DNA from: Pontiellaceae bacterium B12227
GTDB taxonomy: Bacteria; Verrucomicrobiota; Kiritimatiellia; Kiritimatiellales; Pontiellaceae
Assembly: GCA_029432775.1 (NCBI GenBank)
Contig: JAROAZ010000002.1
Span: 1 to 64,000 of the forward strand
Length of the DNA: 64,000 nt
Direction of reading: 5' to 3'
Of this stretch, positions 18,213-26,889 are shown piece after piece (within the stretch, counting starts at the first letter, position 1; every line of letters starts with the position of its first letter). The notes below the pieces were generated by a model, which was not told the DNA's origin, made no database searches, and was given only the letters and a program-made list of their open reading frames with translations. The translations under genes were made by a program, and so were the position numbers.

Positions 18213-19466
18213 ATGAACTATCTCAATTCTTCCGCCATGCTTATGGCGGGAACTTTACTAGCTTTTCACGCTTCGGCTCAAGAGGCCGCCCCGTCCATCC
18301 CCCCGCTGAATGATTCAACGAGCGGCGCAATGCGCTCCTTCAATCCGGCAGTCTCTGCCATTGTTGATATGTACTACTACCATGAAGGTTCCGAAGAGGG
18401 TCTTTCCCACATGAAGGAAGAGATGGCCGGCTTTGGCGGGCACGGACATGACGAGGAACACGAACATGGCGGCAAGGAAAACGGTTTCAACCTGAATCAC
18501 GTTGAACTGACATTTTCCGCGGAAGTCGATAACTACTTCAAGGCGTTGGCCAACGTGGCCGTCTCTGAAGACGGTGCAGAAATTGAAGAAGCCTGGGCGG
18601 AAACCACCGGCCTGCCGTGGGGCCTCCAGGCGAAGGCCGGTAAGTTCTACAGTAACTTCGGCTACATCAATGCCCAGCATACGCACATGTGGGATTTCAG
18701 CGACCAACCGCTGATATATGAACTTTCGCTGGGCGAGCATGGACTGAACGACAAAGGGGTACAGCTGAGCTGGCTTGCGCCGACTCCGGTTTACCTGCTG
18801 TTTGGTGCTGAAATATTCCAGGGCGACAACGAAATGATGTATGTCCAGGAAGAGTCCGATGATCTGCCGGAAAATGATGGCCCACGCCTGGGCGTCGGCT
18901 GGGTCAAACTCGCCCCGTTCCAGTTTGAAAAAAGTGAACTCCAGCTTGGACTGTTCGGTGCTTCCGGCAGCCATCAGGAAATCCATGAAGAAGGCGGGGC
19001 AACCAACAACTATGATGGAGTGAACTGGTTTGCCGGTGCCGACGTGGTGTATAAGTTTGATTCTGGAAAAGCCTATGGACAGGGCGATGCCACGATTCAG
19101 GCGGAATACTTTTACCGCAACAAGGATCTCGACCTGCAGAATGGAACGGGCTCTCTGACCGGTGCACAGGATGGCTATTACATCCAGGGCACCTATGGAA
19201 TTCTGCCGCGCTGGCGGGCGGGCCTGCGATGGGAACAGGTTGGGCTGACCAACGAAGAGCAGGAGCCGGGTGAAGATAAGGAAGAGTTCGGCGAAAGCTG
19301 GCGCGCGTCAGCCATGCTTGATTTCCGGCCTTCGGAGTTCTCGCAGGTTCGCTTCCAGTTGAACAACGGCGACTACGATCTCGGCGACGAAGGTGTTGAG
19401 AATGCCTGGGAAGCTTTTGTTCAGCTCACCTTTTCCATCGGTGCCCATGGCGCCCACCGCTTCTAG
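18213..19466 (+). CDS. Outer-membrane barrel protein with His-rich loop (metal uptake)
   Basis: A 417-residue protein with a signal peptide (cleavage near HASAQ, residue 22), a His/Asp/Glu-rich segment (GGHGHDEEHEHGGKE, about residues 74-88) and many amphipathic strands in a porin-like pattern. GGAG lies 5 nt before the ATG. It sits between the His-rich gene and the metal-binding protein gene, 8 bp from the latter, so it is part of the same operon. The role inferred is passage of Zn or Mn across the outer membrane. The barrel fold is a prediction from composition. Confidence 0.78.
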   Translation: MNYLNSSAMLMAGTLLAFHASAQEAAPSIPPLNDSTSGAMRSFNPAVSAIVDMYYYHEGSEEGLSHMKEEMAGFGGHGHDEEHEHGGKENGFNLNHVELTFSAEVDNYFKALANVAVSEDGAEIEEAWAETTGLPWGLQAKAGKFYSNFGYINAQHTHMWDFSDQPLIYELSLGEHGLNDKGVQLSWLAPTPVYLLFGAEIFQGDNEMMYVQEESDDLPENDGPRLGVGWVKLAPFQFEKSELQLGLFGASGSHQEIHEEGGATNNYDGVNWFAGADVVYKFDSGKAYGQGDATIQAEYFYRNKDLDLQNGTGSLTGAQDGYYIQGTYGILPRWRAGLRWEQVGLTNEEQEPGEDKEEFGESWRASAMLDFRPSEFSQVRFQLNNGDYDLGDEGVENAWEAFVQLTFSIGAHGAHRF

Positions 19467-19474
19467 GAGGAATT

Positions 19475-20374
19475 ATGATATATAAAACCGGACTTTTATT
19501 GCTGGCTCTCTCCGCTTCGGCGCTGAGTTATGCCGGCAAACTCAACGTGGTCACCACCACGTCCGACCTGGCCTCCATCACCGAAACCGTTGCGGGAGAT
19601 CTGGCCAACGTCAGTTCCATCTGCTCGGGTAACCAGGATCCGCACCATCTGCAGGCGCGCCCGAAGTATGTGATGATGGCGCGCAAGGCGGATCTATGGA
19701 TCCGCATCGGCATGGACCTCGAAGTTGGCTGGGAAATGCCTGTGATCGACGGTTCCAGGAATCGAAAAATCCGGCCGGGTAATCCGGGGCATCTCGATGC
19801 TTCGGCCCATGTCCACAAACTGGACATTCCGGATGCCGGGATACTCAGTCGAGCCATGGGCGATGTCCATGCCTCGGGTAATCCGCATTATCTGATCGAT
19901 CCGGACAATGCAAAGCACGTCGCCGATGACATCGCTGAGCGTCTTACCCAACTGGATCCAAAAAACGCGGAGACCTATAAGGAAAATGCCGCAGCCTTTT
20001 CATCTAAAATCGATGAGAAGATGGCTGGATGGAAGAGCGCCATGGCTCCGCTGAATGGAAAGTCGATTGTGACGTACCACAAGAGTTGGATCTACTTCTG
20101 CGAACAGTTCGGCATTGAAATTGCCATTGAGCTGGAGCCGAAGCCGGGCGTGCCGCCCAGCCCGACTCACCTGACACGCGTCATCCAGACGATCCAGGCG
20201 GAGGATATTGAAATTATCCTGCAGGAACCGTGGTACAGCAAAAAGGCGGCAGAACGTGTGGCCGAAAAAACGGGTGCCCGCGTGGTGGCCGCTCCGACCT
20301 ACACCGGAAGCGACCCGGAAGCAGGCGATTATATTGCCCTGATCGACCTGATCGTGAAGCGTTTAACGGAGTAA
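19475..20374 (+). CDS. Metal ABC transporter substrate-binding protein (ZnuA/TroA type)
   Basis: A 299-residue periplasmic binding protein of cluster A-I with signal peptide (residues 1-20, ending SYA). It has the typical start of the mature protein (LNVVTTTSDLASITETVAGD) and His ligands in NQDPHHLQARP (about 54-64), GNPHYLIDPD and TYHKSWIYF. It lacks the long His-rich loop of classical ZnuA, so Zn and Mn are both possible. AGGAGG lies just before the ATG and overlaps the end of the barrel gene. Confidence 0.93.
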   Translation: MIYKTGLLLLALSASALSYAGKLNVVTTTSDLASITETVAGDLANVSSICSGNQDPHHLQARPKYVMMARKADLWIRIGMDLEVGWEMPVIDGSRNRKIRPGNPGHLDASAHVHKLDIPDAGILSRAMGDVHASGNPHYLIDPDNAKHVADDIAERLTQLDPKNAETYKENAAAFSSKIDEKMAGWKSAMAPLNGKSIVTYHKSWIYFCEQFGIEIAIELEPKPGVPPSPTHLTRVIQTIQAEDIEIILQEPWYSKKAAERVAEKTGARVVAAPTYTGSDPEAGDYIALIDLIVKRLTE

Positions 20375-20379
20375 GCTGC

Positions 20380-21054
20380 ATGAAAGATCCGATCATTACA
20401 TGTTCAGATCTCTGCATAGCCTACGGGCGGCAGGAGGTCCTGCACGGAATCAATCTTGAGATTCCACGCGGTGTCTTTCTGCCGTTTACCGGCCCTAATG
20501 GATCGGGCAAGACCACGTTGCTTCGCGCAATCCTCGGTCTGGTCCCGGTTCGGCAGGGCAAAATTGAAACACCGTTCCGTCAACGGCCGGCGGGATATGT
20601 TCCGCAGCATAAAGTCATTGATCCGCTCTACCCGGTCTCCGTGCTGCAGATTGTGGAGATGGGATTATATAGGGAACGGCGCTGGTTCCGCCCGCTCACT
20701 CCGGCGCAAAAAAGAGCCGCCATGAAAGCCCTGGATCAACTGGGCATGGAGGAACACAGCAGAAAAAACTTCAGAGAGCTTTCGGGCGGCATGAAACAGA
20801 AAGTGCTGATTGCACGAGCACTGGTCTGCCAACCGGAAGTCATCATCATGGATGAACCGACATCCGAACTCGATGAGCAGGCAGAACGTGATGTGCTTAA
20901 CCGGCTTCAACAACTCAACAAAGAACACGGAAAAACCATTCTAATGGTGCATCACGATCTTGAGCTGGCCAAACAGTTCAGCGAAACCGTATGCAAGGTC
21001 GGACGCGGGAAGGCGGAAATCGTAAAAATCAATGGAGGCCAAAATCATGCATGA
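20380..21054 (+). CDS. Metal ABC transporter ATP-binding protein
   Basis: A 224-residue ATPase with Walker A GPNGSGKTT (about 37-45), signature LSGGMKQK and Walker B VIIMDEPTSELD, followed by the switch His (MVHHD). It belongs to the Zn/Mn uptake ATPase family. The ATG at 20380 has GGAG 8 nt upstream, overlapping the stop of the binding-protein gene; it ends overlapping the permease gene. Substitution of the usual LIGPNG by FTGPNG in Walker A is minor. Confidence 0.92.
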   Translation: MKDPIITCSDLCIAYGRQEVLHGINLEIPRGVFLPFTGPNGSGKTTLLRAILGLVPVRQGKIETPFRQRPAGYVPQHKVIDPLYPVSVLQIVEMGLYRERRWFRPLTPAQKRAAMKALDQLGMEEHSRKNFRELSGGMKQKVLIARALVCQPEVIIMDEPTSELDEQAERDVLNRLQQLNKEHGKTILMVHHDLELAKQFSETVCKVGRGKAEIVKINGGQNHA

Positions 21055-21883
21055 TGCCATGAGCTGCCTCTACTGCCAATTTCCCGAAGCGCTCGTTGCC
21101 GGCCTGCTTATCTCGGCCGTCTGTGCTTTGCTGGGTGTATTCGTCATCCTGAAGCGCGCCGTTTTTATTGGCATCACCCTTTCCGAAGTTGCAGCCTGCG
21201 GTGTTGCGGCTTCTTTCCTTCTGGGCATTCCTCCATTTGCGGGATCGCTGGTGCTGGTCCTCGGAGCAGTAAGCCTGCTGGCCGTGCCGGCCGAAAACCA
21301 GCGAATTCCGCGCGATACGCTCATGGGTATTCTTTTCATTGCCGCCACCGCAATGACCATCCTGCTGGTTTCCAAAAGCGGGACCGGGCTGATGGAAATT
21401 AATGCGGTCCTTTATGGAGATCTCATTCTGGCATCCAGCCGGGAACTGAAAATCCTGTTCGGCATTCTTACACCGGCATTAATCCTGTTTGTGGCCATCC
21501 TTCGCCCAACACTTTACAGCTTTATGGACCGGGAAGGATCTAAAGTACTCGGGATCAAAACATGGATCTGGGAATCACTCTATTTCCTGATGCTGGGTGT
21601 GATCATTTCTGCGGCCTCGCAGATCGCCGGAGCACTCCTGATCTTCTGCTATCTGGTCGTCTGTCCGGCCACCGCACTGGTGGCCAGTAAGCGGATTACG
21701 ATTGTGCTGCTCATCGCCCCGGTCATCGCCATGATCGCCACCTTCATCGGAATGGTTGTTTCGTTCCGCTATGACCTGCCGACCAATCAAACCATCTGCA
21801 TGATCAGCTGCATTCTGTTTGCACTCATTTCAACTACCTGCTGGATCTACCGCAAAGTGCTTCCCATCAGCCACAACACCTAA
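21047..21883 (+). CDS. Metal ABC transporter permease (ZnuB/MntB type)
   Basis: A 278-residue inner-membrane protein with eight to nine hydrophobic helices. It matches the ABC-3 permease family: RAVFIGITLSEVAACGVAAS (about 40-59) and the SKVLGIKTWIWE segment. I choose the ATG at 21047 because GGAGG lies 8 nt upstream; it overlaps the ATPase stop, giving tight coupling. A second in-frame ATG at 21032 precedes that site. Together with the two genes before it this completes the importer. Confidence 0.92.
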   Translation: MHDAMSCLYCQFPEALVAGLLISAVCALLGVFVILKRAVFIGITLSEVAACGVAASFLLGIPPFAGSLVLVLGAVSLLAVPAENQRIPRDTLMGILFIAATAMTILLVSKSGTGLMEINAVLYGDLILASSRELKILFGILTPALILFVAILRPTLYSFMDREGSKVLGIKTWIWESLYFLMLGVIISAASQIAGALLIFCYLVVCPATALVASKRITIVLLIAPVIAMIATFIGMVVSFRYDLPTNQTICMISCILFALISTTCWIYRKVLPISHNT

Positions 21884-21906
21884 ACATAAGAATCAGCCCC
21901 ACCATC

Positions 21907-22362
21907 ATGAAAGCGACCCTGCTTCAATCCAACACAAGCGGCATACTTGACCGGCTCGCCATCGGCATGGCCGTCGTCTGCGGCATTCATTGCCTGATGA
22001 TGCCGATCATCATCGCCCTGCTTCCCATCGTGACAGCCAGCTTCTTTGCACACGAGCACTTCCACCTCTGGATGCTTTTGTTTGTGCTTCCAACCACTGG
22101 ATTTTCCATCTTTATGGGCTGCCGGGAGCATAAAGATAAATGGACGGCTACACTGAGCCTGACAGGCCTCGGGATTATGATTGCCGTGACGGCAATTGAG
22201 TACGCAACTCACTCATCGTGCGCCACATGTGCAGGATGCTCCCGCTCCTCAACCGCACCGGTTCCCCCAAGCGCATGGTTCAACACTATCGGCGGGCTGT
22301 TCCTGGCCTCAGCCCACGTCCGGAACTTCAAGCTGTGCCGGAATAGCAGCTGCCACCACTAA
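21907..22362 (+). CDS. MerC-family membrane protein
   Basis: A 151-residue protein with four hydrophobic segments and the MerC-type CGIHC motif near the first helix (about residues 25-29), plus HEHFH and a CATCAGC cluster in the C-terminal half. MerC proteins move mercury or other soft metals across the inner membrane. Here the gene closes a zinc/manganese uptake operon, 23 bp after the permease, so handling of Zn or another divalent metal is more likely than mercury resistance; no merR, merA or merP is near. Confidence 0.8.
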   Translation: MKATLLQSNTSGILDRLAIGMAVVCGIHCLMMPIIIALLPIVTASFFAHEHFHLWMLLFVLPTTGFSIFMGCREHKDKWTATLSLTGLGIMIAVTAIEYATHSSCATCAGCSRSSTAPVPPSAWFNTIGGLFLASAHVRNFKLCRNSSCHH

Positions 22363-22400
22363 GCAAGACGGCCAAGATGACGGCGATTCATATCGCGCCC

Positions 22401-22880
22401 TTAGCCGAAACGTTTTTTGAGGGCTTCCTGCACCGGTGGCGGCACAAACTGATTGATGTCGCCGCCGAGCTGCGCCACTTCACGCACGTTGCTTGAACTG
22501 ACGTAGGAATAGTCCTGCTTGGGCATCAGAAAGATGGTTTCAATTTCAGATTTCAGTTTGCGGTTGGTCAGAGCCATCTGAAATTCATATTCAAAATCAG
22601 AAAAGGCACGGAGTCCCCGGACAATGACTTTCACCCCTTTGGATTCAGCAAAATCGACCAGCAGGCCGCTGAAAGTTTCAACCTCGACACCCGTCAGGTG
22701 CGCCGTGGACCTTTTCACCAGTTCCACGCGCTCTTCCGGACTGAAGAGCGGGTTTTTTCCGGGGCTGGACGCCACACCGATCACGACACGCGGGAAAATG
22801 CGGGCGGCGCGCTCAATTACATCAAGGTGCCCCATGGTGATGGGGTCAAAAGTACCGGCGCAAAGGGCGGCTTCATTCAT
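22401..22880 (-). CDS. coaD: Phosphopantetheine adenylyltransferase
   Basis: A 159-residue enzyme of CoA synthesis converting 4'-phosphopantetheine and ATP to dephospho-CoA. It shows the nucleotidyl-transferase start (AGTFDPITMGHLDVIERA, with TMGH at residues 15-18), VRGLRAFSDFEYEFQMA and the YVSSSNVRE motif. Length is normal. It overlaps the rsmD stop by 4 bp (ATGA) with a GAGGAT site inside rsmD, the common rsmD-coaD pairing. Confidence 0.97.
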   Translation of the reverse strand: MNEAALCAGTFDPITMGHLDVIERAARIFPRVVIGVASSPGKNPLFSPEERVELVKRSTAHLTGVEVETFSGLLVDFAESKGVKVIVRGLRAFSDFEYEFQMALTNRKLKSEIETIFLMPKQDYSYVSSSNVREVAQLGGDINQFVPPPVQEALKKRFG

Positions 22881-23437
22881 GTTTCATCCTCAGTCTTCTT
22901 CAGCTTTAAAACCAGGACGCGCGTTTTGCCATAGCGTTTGTCACGCATGATGTTCCAATCACTGGAAACCACGGGATCGCCCTTTGAACGCATCTCGTAT
23001 ACCAGTATTCCGTCGGGAGTCAAAACCGAATGCTCAACGATTCCCTCGAGCGTATGCTGCATGGCACCGGGAAGGTCGTAAGGCGGGTCGGCCAGAATCA
23101 GATCAAACGTCGCCCCGGCCCGGCTCAGCCACTGGATGGCATCTGACTTGAATACCCTGGTTCCACCGAGCGCCTCGCTTTCCAATGATTGGATATTTTT
23201 CTGCAGGTTTTTCCAGACCTTGGCATGCTGCTCCACAAAAGTGACCGTATCCGCACCGCGGCTCCAAGCCTCCATTCCCAATGCTCCGGAGCCGGCAAAC
23301 AGATCCAACACCTTCAAGCCTTCCACGCTGCCGAGCGACGAAAAAATCGCCTCGCGCACCGACTCCATAGTCGGTCGCACTTCGCTGTCGGGCACTTCGA
23401 ATCGCCGGTTCCGCAATATTCCACTCGTAATTCTCAT
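22877..23437 (-). CDS. rsmD: 16S rRNA m2G966 methyltransferase
   Basis: A 186-residue SAM-dependent methyltransferase with the SAM motif LDLFAGSGALGMEAWSRGA (about 44-62) and the catalytic ADPPYDLP motif (about 115-122). It modifies G966 of 16S rRNA in the small subunit. It is the first gene of the rsmD-coaD pair, divergent from the PaaX-type regulator. Two palindrome copies lie in it: an exact one (22953-22967, read SSDWN) and a near copy (23180-23194, read IQSLE). Confidence 0.95.
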   Translation of the reverse strand: MRITSGILRNRRFEVPDSEVRPTMESVREAIFSSLGSVEGLKVLDLFAGSGALGMEAWSRGADTVTFVEQHAKVWKNLQKNIQSLESEALGGTRVFKSDAIQWLSRAGATFDLILADPPYDLPGAMQHTLEGIVEHSVLTPDGILVYEMRSKGDPVVSSDWNIMRDKRYGKTRVLVLKLKKTEDET

Positions 23438-23497
23438 TCCACCACCCTACCGAAATTTCCAAGCACTGGAACCCAAATCAAATCTCAATTCCACCAC

Positions 23498-23537
23498 AGT
23501 CACGAAAGTATTCACGATCGTGAGTTTTTCCGTGACT
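23498..23537. promoter_or_regulatory. Imperfect 40-bp palindrome upstream of the PaaX-type gene
   Basis: The palindrome is centred on CACGATCGTG (23513-23522), with outer arms AGTCACG and CGTGACT. It ends 29 bp before the start codon of the PaaX-type regulator, the usual place for an autoregulatory operator. The arms agree closely with the perfect palindrome at 24379-24422 on the other side of the same gene. Confidence 0.7.
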
Positions 23538-23565
23538 CCAGAGACAGGGTTGATATGCTGATCGC

Positions 23566-24375
23566 ATGAACTGGAAAGCATTCCACCACCCGGATATTTC
23601 GATGCCTGTGGTACGCCGCAAGGCCAGCGAGGAGTTGCTTACACTGCTGGAAGGCATGGGAGCAACGGTTCTCTCTCCGGGGGCCGAAATTTATGGTCAC
23701 TGCTACCCCAGCCATCGGGCATTCAGGGCATCTCTTTCCCGCCTGCGCGACAAGGGAATGGTTGTCACTCCGAAAACAGACGGCAGCATGCCTTCCTTGC
23801 TTTTATCGCCTGAAGGGAAAAAGCATGTGCCGGATTATTACAATCCAACCCGCTTCTGGTCAAAACCCTGGAATAAGTGGTGGTATATTCTAATGTTCGA
23901 CGTTCCGGAAAAAGACCGGTCCTATCGGGATACCTTGCGGAACTTCCTGAAAACGGAGCGTTTCGGCTACCTGCAGCGCAGTGTCTGGGTGAGCCCAAGG
24001 GACGTACGGCCGGTTTACGACGATCTTGACCGGGCTGCGGCAGTGGATAGCGTTGCATTCCTTTTTGAAGCAAAAACCGTATTGGGCCATGGTAATCAAT
24101 CCGTGGTTTCCGAAGCCTGGAACTTTGATCGAATTAATGAGATCCAACAGGTGTACATTGATTCCGCAAACGAAAACCTTTCCCTGCTCCAACGGGCTGA
24201 TCCGCCTGTTTCGGAATTAGTGAAACTGTTGAGAATGGAAAATCAGGCCTACGCCCAAGCCATGTCAATCGATCCGCTTCTGCCGGAGGAACTGCATCCG
24301 GATCATTATGCCGGTCCCAGAGTATTCGAACTCAGGCGGGAACTGATCGCCCGCGTATCCGAACTGCTCAACTAA
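23566..24375 (+). CDS. PaaX-family transcriptional regulator
   Basis: A 269-residue protein with an N-terminal winged-helix region (residues 15-95), the PaaX central domain (KWWYILMFDVPEKDR at 104-118, then FGYLQRSVWVSPRDV at 133-147) and a helical C-terminal domain. The central domain has the ferredoxin-like fold related to Cas2, but no CRISPR genes or repeats are nearby. PaaX proteins repress catabolic operons in response to an acyl-CoA. No such operon is adjacent; the next genes are proBA. The gene is bracketed by two related long palindromes, suggesting autoregulation and control of the downstream promoter. Confidence 0.82.
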   Translation: MNWKAFHHPDISMPVVRRKASEELLTLLEGMGATVLSPGAEIYGHCYPSHRAFRASLSRLRDKGMVVTPKTDGSMPSLLLSPEGKKHVPDYYNPTRFWSKPWNKWWYILMFDVPEKDRSYRDTLRNFLKTERFGYLQRSVWVSPRDVRPVYDDLDRAAAVDSVAFLFEAKTVLGHGNQSVVSEAWNFDRINEIQQVYIDSANENLSLLQRADPPVSELVKLLRMENQAYAQAMSIDPLLPEELHPDHYAGPRVFELRRELIARVSELLN

Positions 24376-24378
24376 GTC

Positions 24379-24422
24379 AAAGTCACGGAAGTATTCACGA
24401 TCGTGAATACTTCCGTGACTTT
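24379..24422. promoter_or_regulatory. Perfect 44-bp palindrome between the PaaX-type gene and proB
   Basis: A perfect palindrome centred at 24400/24401 with core GTATTCACGATCGTGAATAC (24391-24410) and outer arms AAAGTCACGG. It begins 4 bp after the regulator stop codon and lies about 100 bp upstream of proB. Its 3' side is followed by a short TTTATT, so it could also act as a terminator; the related sequence upstream of the regulator favours an operator. Confidence 0.75.
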
Positions 24423-24519
24423 ATTGACCAGAGGCGATGTTGTAGGGTGCGGGTAGCCTCGACAAAGGCGGGTTAATCTGATAGCACCTTCGACTTGTTT
24501 AACAAAAAACGAAACAGAT

Positions 24520-25608
24520 ATGGCGTATAAAAAACATAGAGAGTCGCTGAAGAACGCGAAACGAGTGGTGGTCAAAGCGGGCAGTAAAGTCCTGGTGGAG
24601 AGCTCCGGCCGGCCGGATGACCGCCAACTCAAGCTGCTGGTCGACGAGCTTGCCACCTTCCACAAAAACGGCGGTGAAGTGGCCTTTGTTTCGTCGGGAG
24701 CGGTAGGTGCCGGACTGGATGCGCTGGGCCTGAAAACTCGTCCGAAGGAAGTTCAGGACCTGCAGATGGCGGCGGCCGTTGGTCAGATCTGCCTGATGAG
24801 TGTTTACAACGATCTCTTCCGAGCGAATGAAATCGGGATTGGCCAGGTCCTGCTGACCCATGACGGGCTGAAAGACCGGGAGCGACATCTGAATGCCCGT
24901 AATACCCTTTTGAATCTGATCGCGAACCGCATTGTTCCGATCATTAATGAAAACGATGCTGTTTCAGCGGAAGAGATTAAGTTTGGTGATAATGATGTAC
25001 TGGCCGCGCTGGTGGCGATTCTGATCGATGCGGATGCGTTGGTACTGCTGAGCACGACGGATGGACTGCGCGACGAAGATGACAACCGGGTCTCCTATAT
25101 AGAGGAGGTCGATAACGATGTGCTCGAGCTGGTGAGCGATACGGCCGATAAACTTTCTACCGGCGGCATGGCTTCTAAATTAAATTCGGCGCAGATTGCC
25201 GCACATAACGGCGTACCTGTGGTGATCGCCGATGGCCGCAAGGCGGAGGTGCTTACCCGAATCTTTGCAGGCGAGGACGAAGGCACCCTACTGTTTCCAA
25301 AGGCTGGAAACATTTCAAAACGTAAACGATGGATCGCATTCTTCAACCGGGCTGAAGGCCGGGTGTTGGTGGATGACGGAGCCGTTGAGGCCATGCGCTC
25401 AGGCAGCAGTCTGCTCCCGGTCGGCATTAAAGAGGTCCAGGGCAGCTTTCAAGTTGGAGCCATGGTGGATGTCGAATCATTGAGCGGTGATCATGTTGCG
25501 AGCGGGCTGGTTGAATATGCCAGCGATGAAATCGAAACGCTCAAGGGGCAGAAAACCTCGGGCAAGTCCGGTGAGGTAATTCACCATGACAATATGGTAC
25601 TACTTTAA
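24520..25608 (+). CDS. proB: Glutamate 5-kinase with PUA domain
   Basis: A 362-residue enzyme for the first step of proline synthesis, phosphorylating glutamate. The amino-acid kinase domain shows VVVKAGSKVL (16-25), VSSGAVGAG (about 57-65), NENDAVS and FGDNDVLAALVA; the C-terminal PUA domain covers about 275-350. Proline is also a common compatible solute. The ribosome binding site is weak. It is 14 bp upstream of proA, and the long palindrome lies in its promoter region. A palindrome copy (25295-25309) encodes FPKAGN at the linker to the PUA domain. Confidence 0.96.
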   Translation: MAYKKHRESLKNAKRVVVKAGSKVLVESSGRPDDRQLKLLVDELATFHKNGGEVAFVSSGAVGAGLDALGLKTRPKEVQDLQMAAAVGQICLMSVYNDLFRANEIGIGQVLLTHDGLKDRERHLNARNTLLNLIANRIVPIINENDAVSAEEIKFGDNDVLAALVAILIDADALVLLSTTDGLRDEDDNRVSYIEEVDNDVLELVSDTADKLSTGGMASKLNSAQIAAHNGVPVVIADGRKAEVLTRIFAGEDEGTLLFPKAGNISKRKRWIAFFNRAEGRVLVDDGAVEAMRSGSSLLPVGIKEVQGSFQVGAMVDVESLSGDHVASGLVEYASDEIETLKGQKTSGKSGEVIHHDNMVLL

Positions 25609-25622
25609 GTAAGGATAAAAAT

Positions 25623-26879
25623 ATGGATATTAATGAACAGGTTTTAAAAATCGGAGCGGATGCCAAAGCGGCAAGCCGCGAACTCGCAAAACTGTCCACC
25701 CGCAAGAAAAATTCGATTCTTGAAGCGATGGCGGATGAGCTGGATGCACAGCGCATCTTTATTCAGGAAGAGAATGCCAAGGATCTGGTCGCCGGGCGCG
25801 AAGCCGGACTGACCAACGCCATGCTGGACCGGCTGGAACTGACCGACGACCGCATTGACAGCATGATTAAGGGGTTGCGCGATGTCGCCGTTCTGACGGA
25901 TCCGGTCGGCGAGCAGATCAGCACCTGGAACCGCCCGAATGGACTGGAAATTCATAAGCGGCGCGTTCCGATCGGTGTAATCGGCATTATTTTTGAGTCG
26001 CGCCCGAATGTGACCTGCGATGCCGCCGCGCTCTGCTTTAAAACCTCCAACGCGGTGATTCTGCGTGGAGGCAAGGAAGCCATTCATTCCAATCTCGCCA
26101 TTGCCTCAGCCATGCAAAAAGGCGGCGAGACCAAAGGGATGCCGGCAAACTGCATTCAGCTGATTCCCACGATTGATCGTGAAGCGGTGAAGGTCATGTG
26201 CCAGATGGTGGGTTATCTGGACCTGATTATTCCACGCGGCGGCGAAAGCCTGATCCGGGCAGTAATGCAAATGGCGCACGTTCCTGTGATTAAACACTAC
26301 ACCGGCGTCTGCCACACCTACATCGATGCCTCTGCCAACCTTTCCATGGGCTGGAAGATTGCGGAGAATGCCAAGTGCCAGCGCCCGGGCGTATGTAATG
26401 CCATGGAAACTTTGTTGGTGCATCGCGATGTTGCAGCTGAGTTCCTGCCGAAGATGGGTGAAATTCTTACTGAACAGAAAGTGGAAATGCGAGGCGACGC
26501 AGCCACCTGTGCACTCATTCCTTCAGCCATTGCCGCCACGGAAGAGGACTGGAGCACGGAGTATGTTGACCTGATCCTTTCTATTAAAGTGGTCGATGGG
26601 GTAGAAGCCGCCATTCAGCACATCAATACATACGGATCGGGCCATTCGGATGCGATTATTTCCGAAGATGAGAAAGCAACGGTTCAGTTTCTGAACGAAG
26701 TCGATGCGGCCACCGTGTACGTGAATGCATCAACCCGCTTCACAGATGGGGCCGAGTTCGGAATGGGAGCTGAAATCGGCGTAAGCACCGATAAACTTCA
26801 TGCGCGCGGCCCCATGGGACTCGAAGAGCTGACTACCTATAAGTATGTGGTTGAAGGTAAGGGGCAGATCCGGGAATAA
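25623..26879 (+). CDS. proA: Gamma-glutamyl phosphate reductase
   Basis: A 418-residue aldehyde-dehydrogenase-fold enzyme that reduces gamma-glutamyl phosphate to the semialdehyde with NADPH. It has the family motifs PIGVIGIIFESRPNVTCDAA (about 117-136), the KHYTGVCHTYID region and the catalytic Cys segment CQRPGVCNAMETLLVH. AAGGAT precedes the ATG. It forms an operon with proB; proC is not in the window. A hairpin terminator follows inside the convergent gene. Confidence 0.97.
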   Translation: MDINEQVLKIGADAKAASRELAKLSTRKKNSILEAMADELDAQRIFIQEENAKDLVAGREAGLTNAMLDRLELTDDRIDSMIKGLRDVAVLTDPVGEQISTWNRPNGLEIHKRRVPIGVIGIIFESRPNVTCDAAALCFKTSNAVILRGGKEAIHSNLAIASAMQKGGETKGMPANCIQLIPTIDREAVKVMCQMVGYLDLIIPRGGESLIRAVMQMAHVPVIKHYTGVCHTYIDASANLSMGWKIAENAKCQRPGVCNAMETLLVHRDVAAEFLPKMGEILTEQKVEMRGDAATCALIPSAIAATEEDWSTEYVDLILSIKVVDGVEAAIQHINTYGSGHSDAIISEDEKATVQFLNEVDAATVYVNASTRFTDGAEFGMGAEIGVSTDKLHARGPMGLEELTTYKYVVEGKGQIRE

Positions 26880-26889
26880 ACTTCCCGGA

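Noticed and set aside
21907-22362. Mercury-resistance locus because of the MerC-like protein
   Set aside because: No merR, merT, merP or merA nearby; the operon is a divalent-metal ABC importer.
23566-24375. Cas2-like domain as a hint of CRISPR
   Set aside because: The protein is a PaaX-type regulator; no repeats with spacers and no other cas genes occur in the window.
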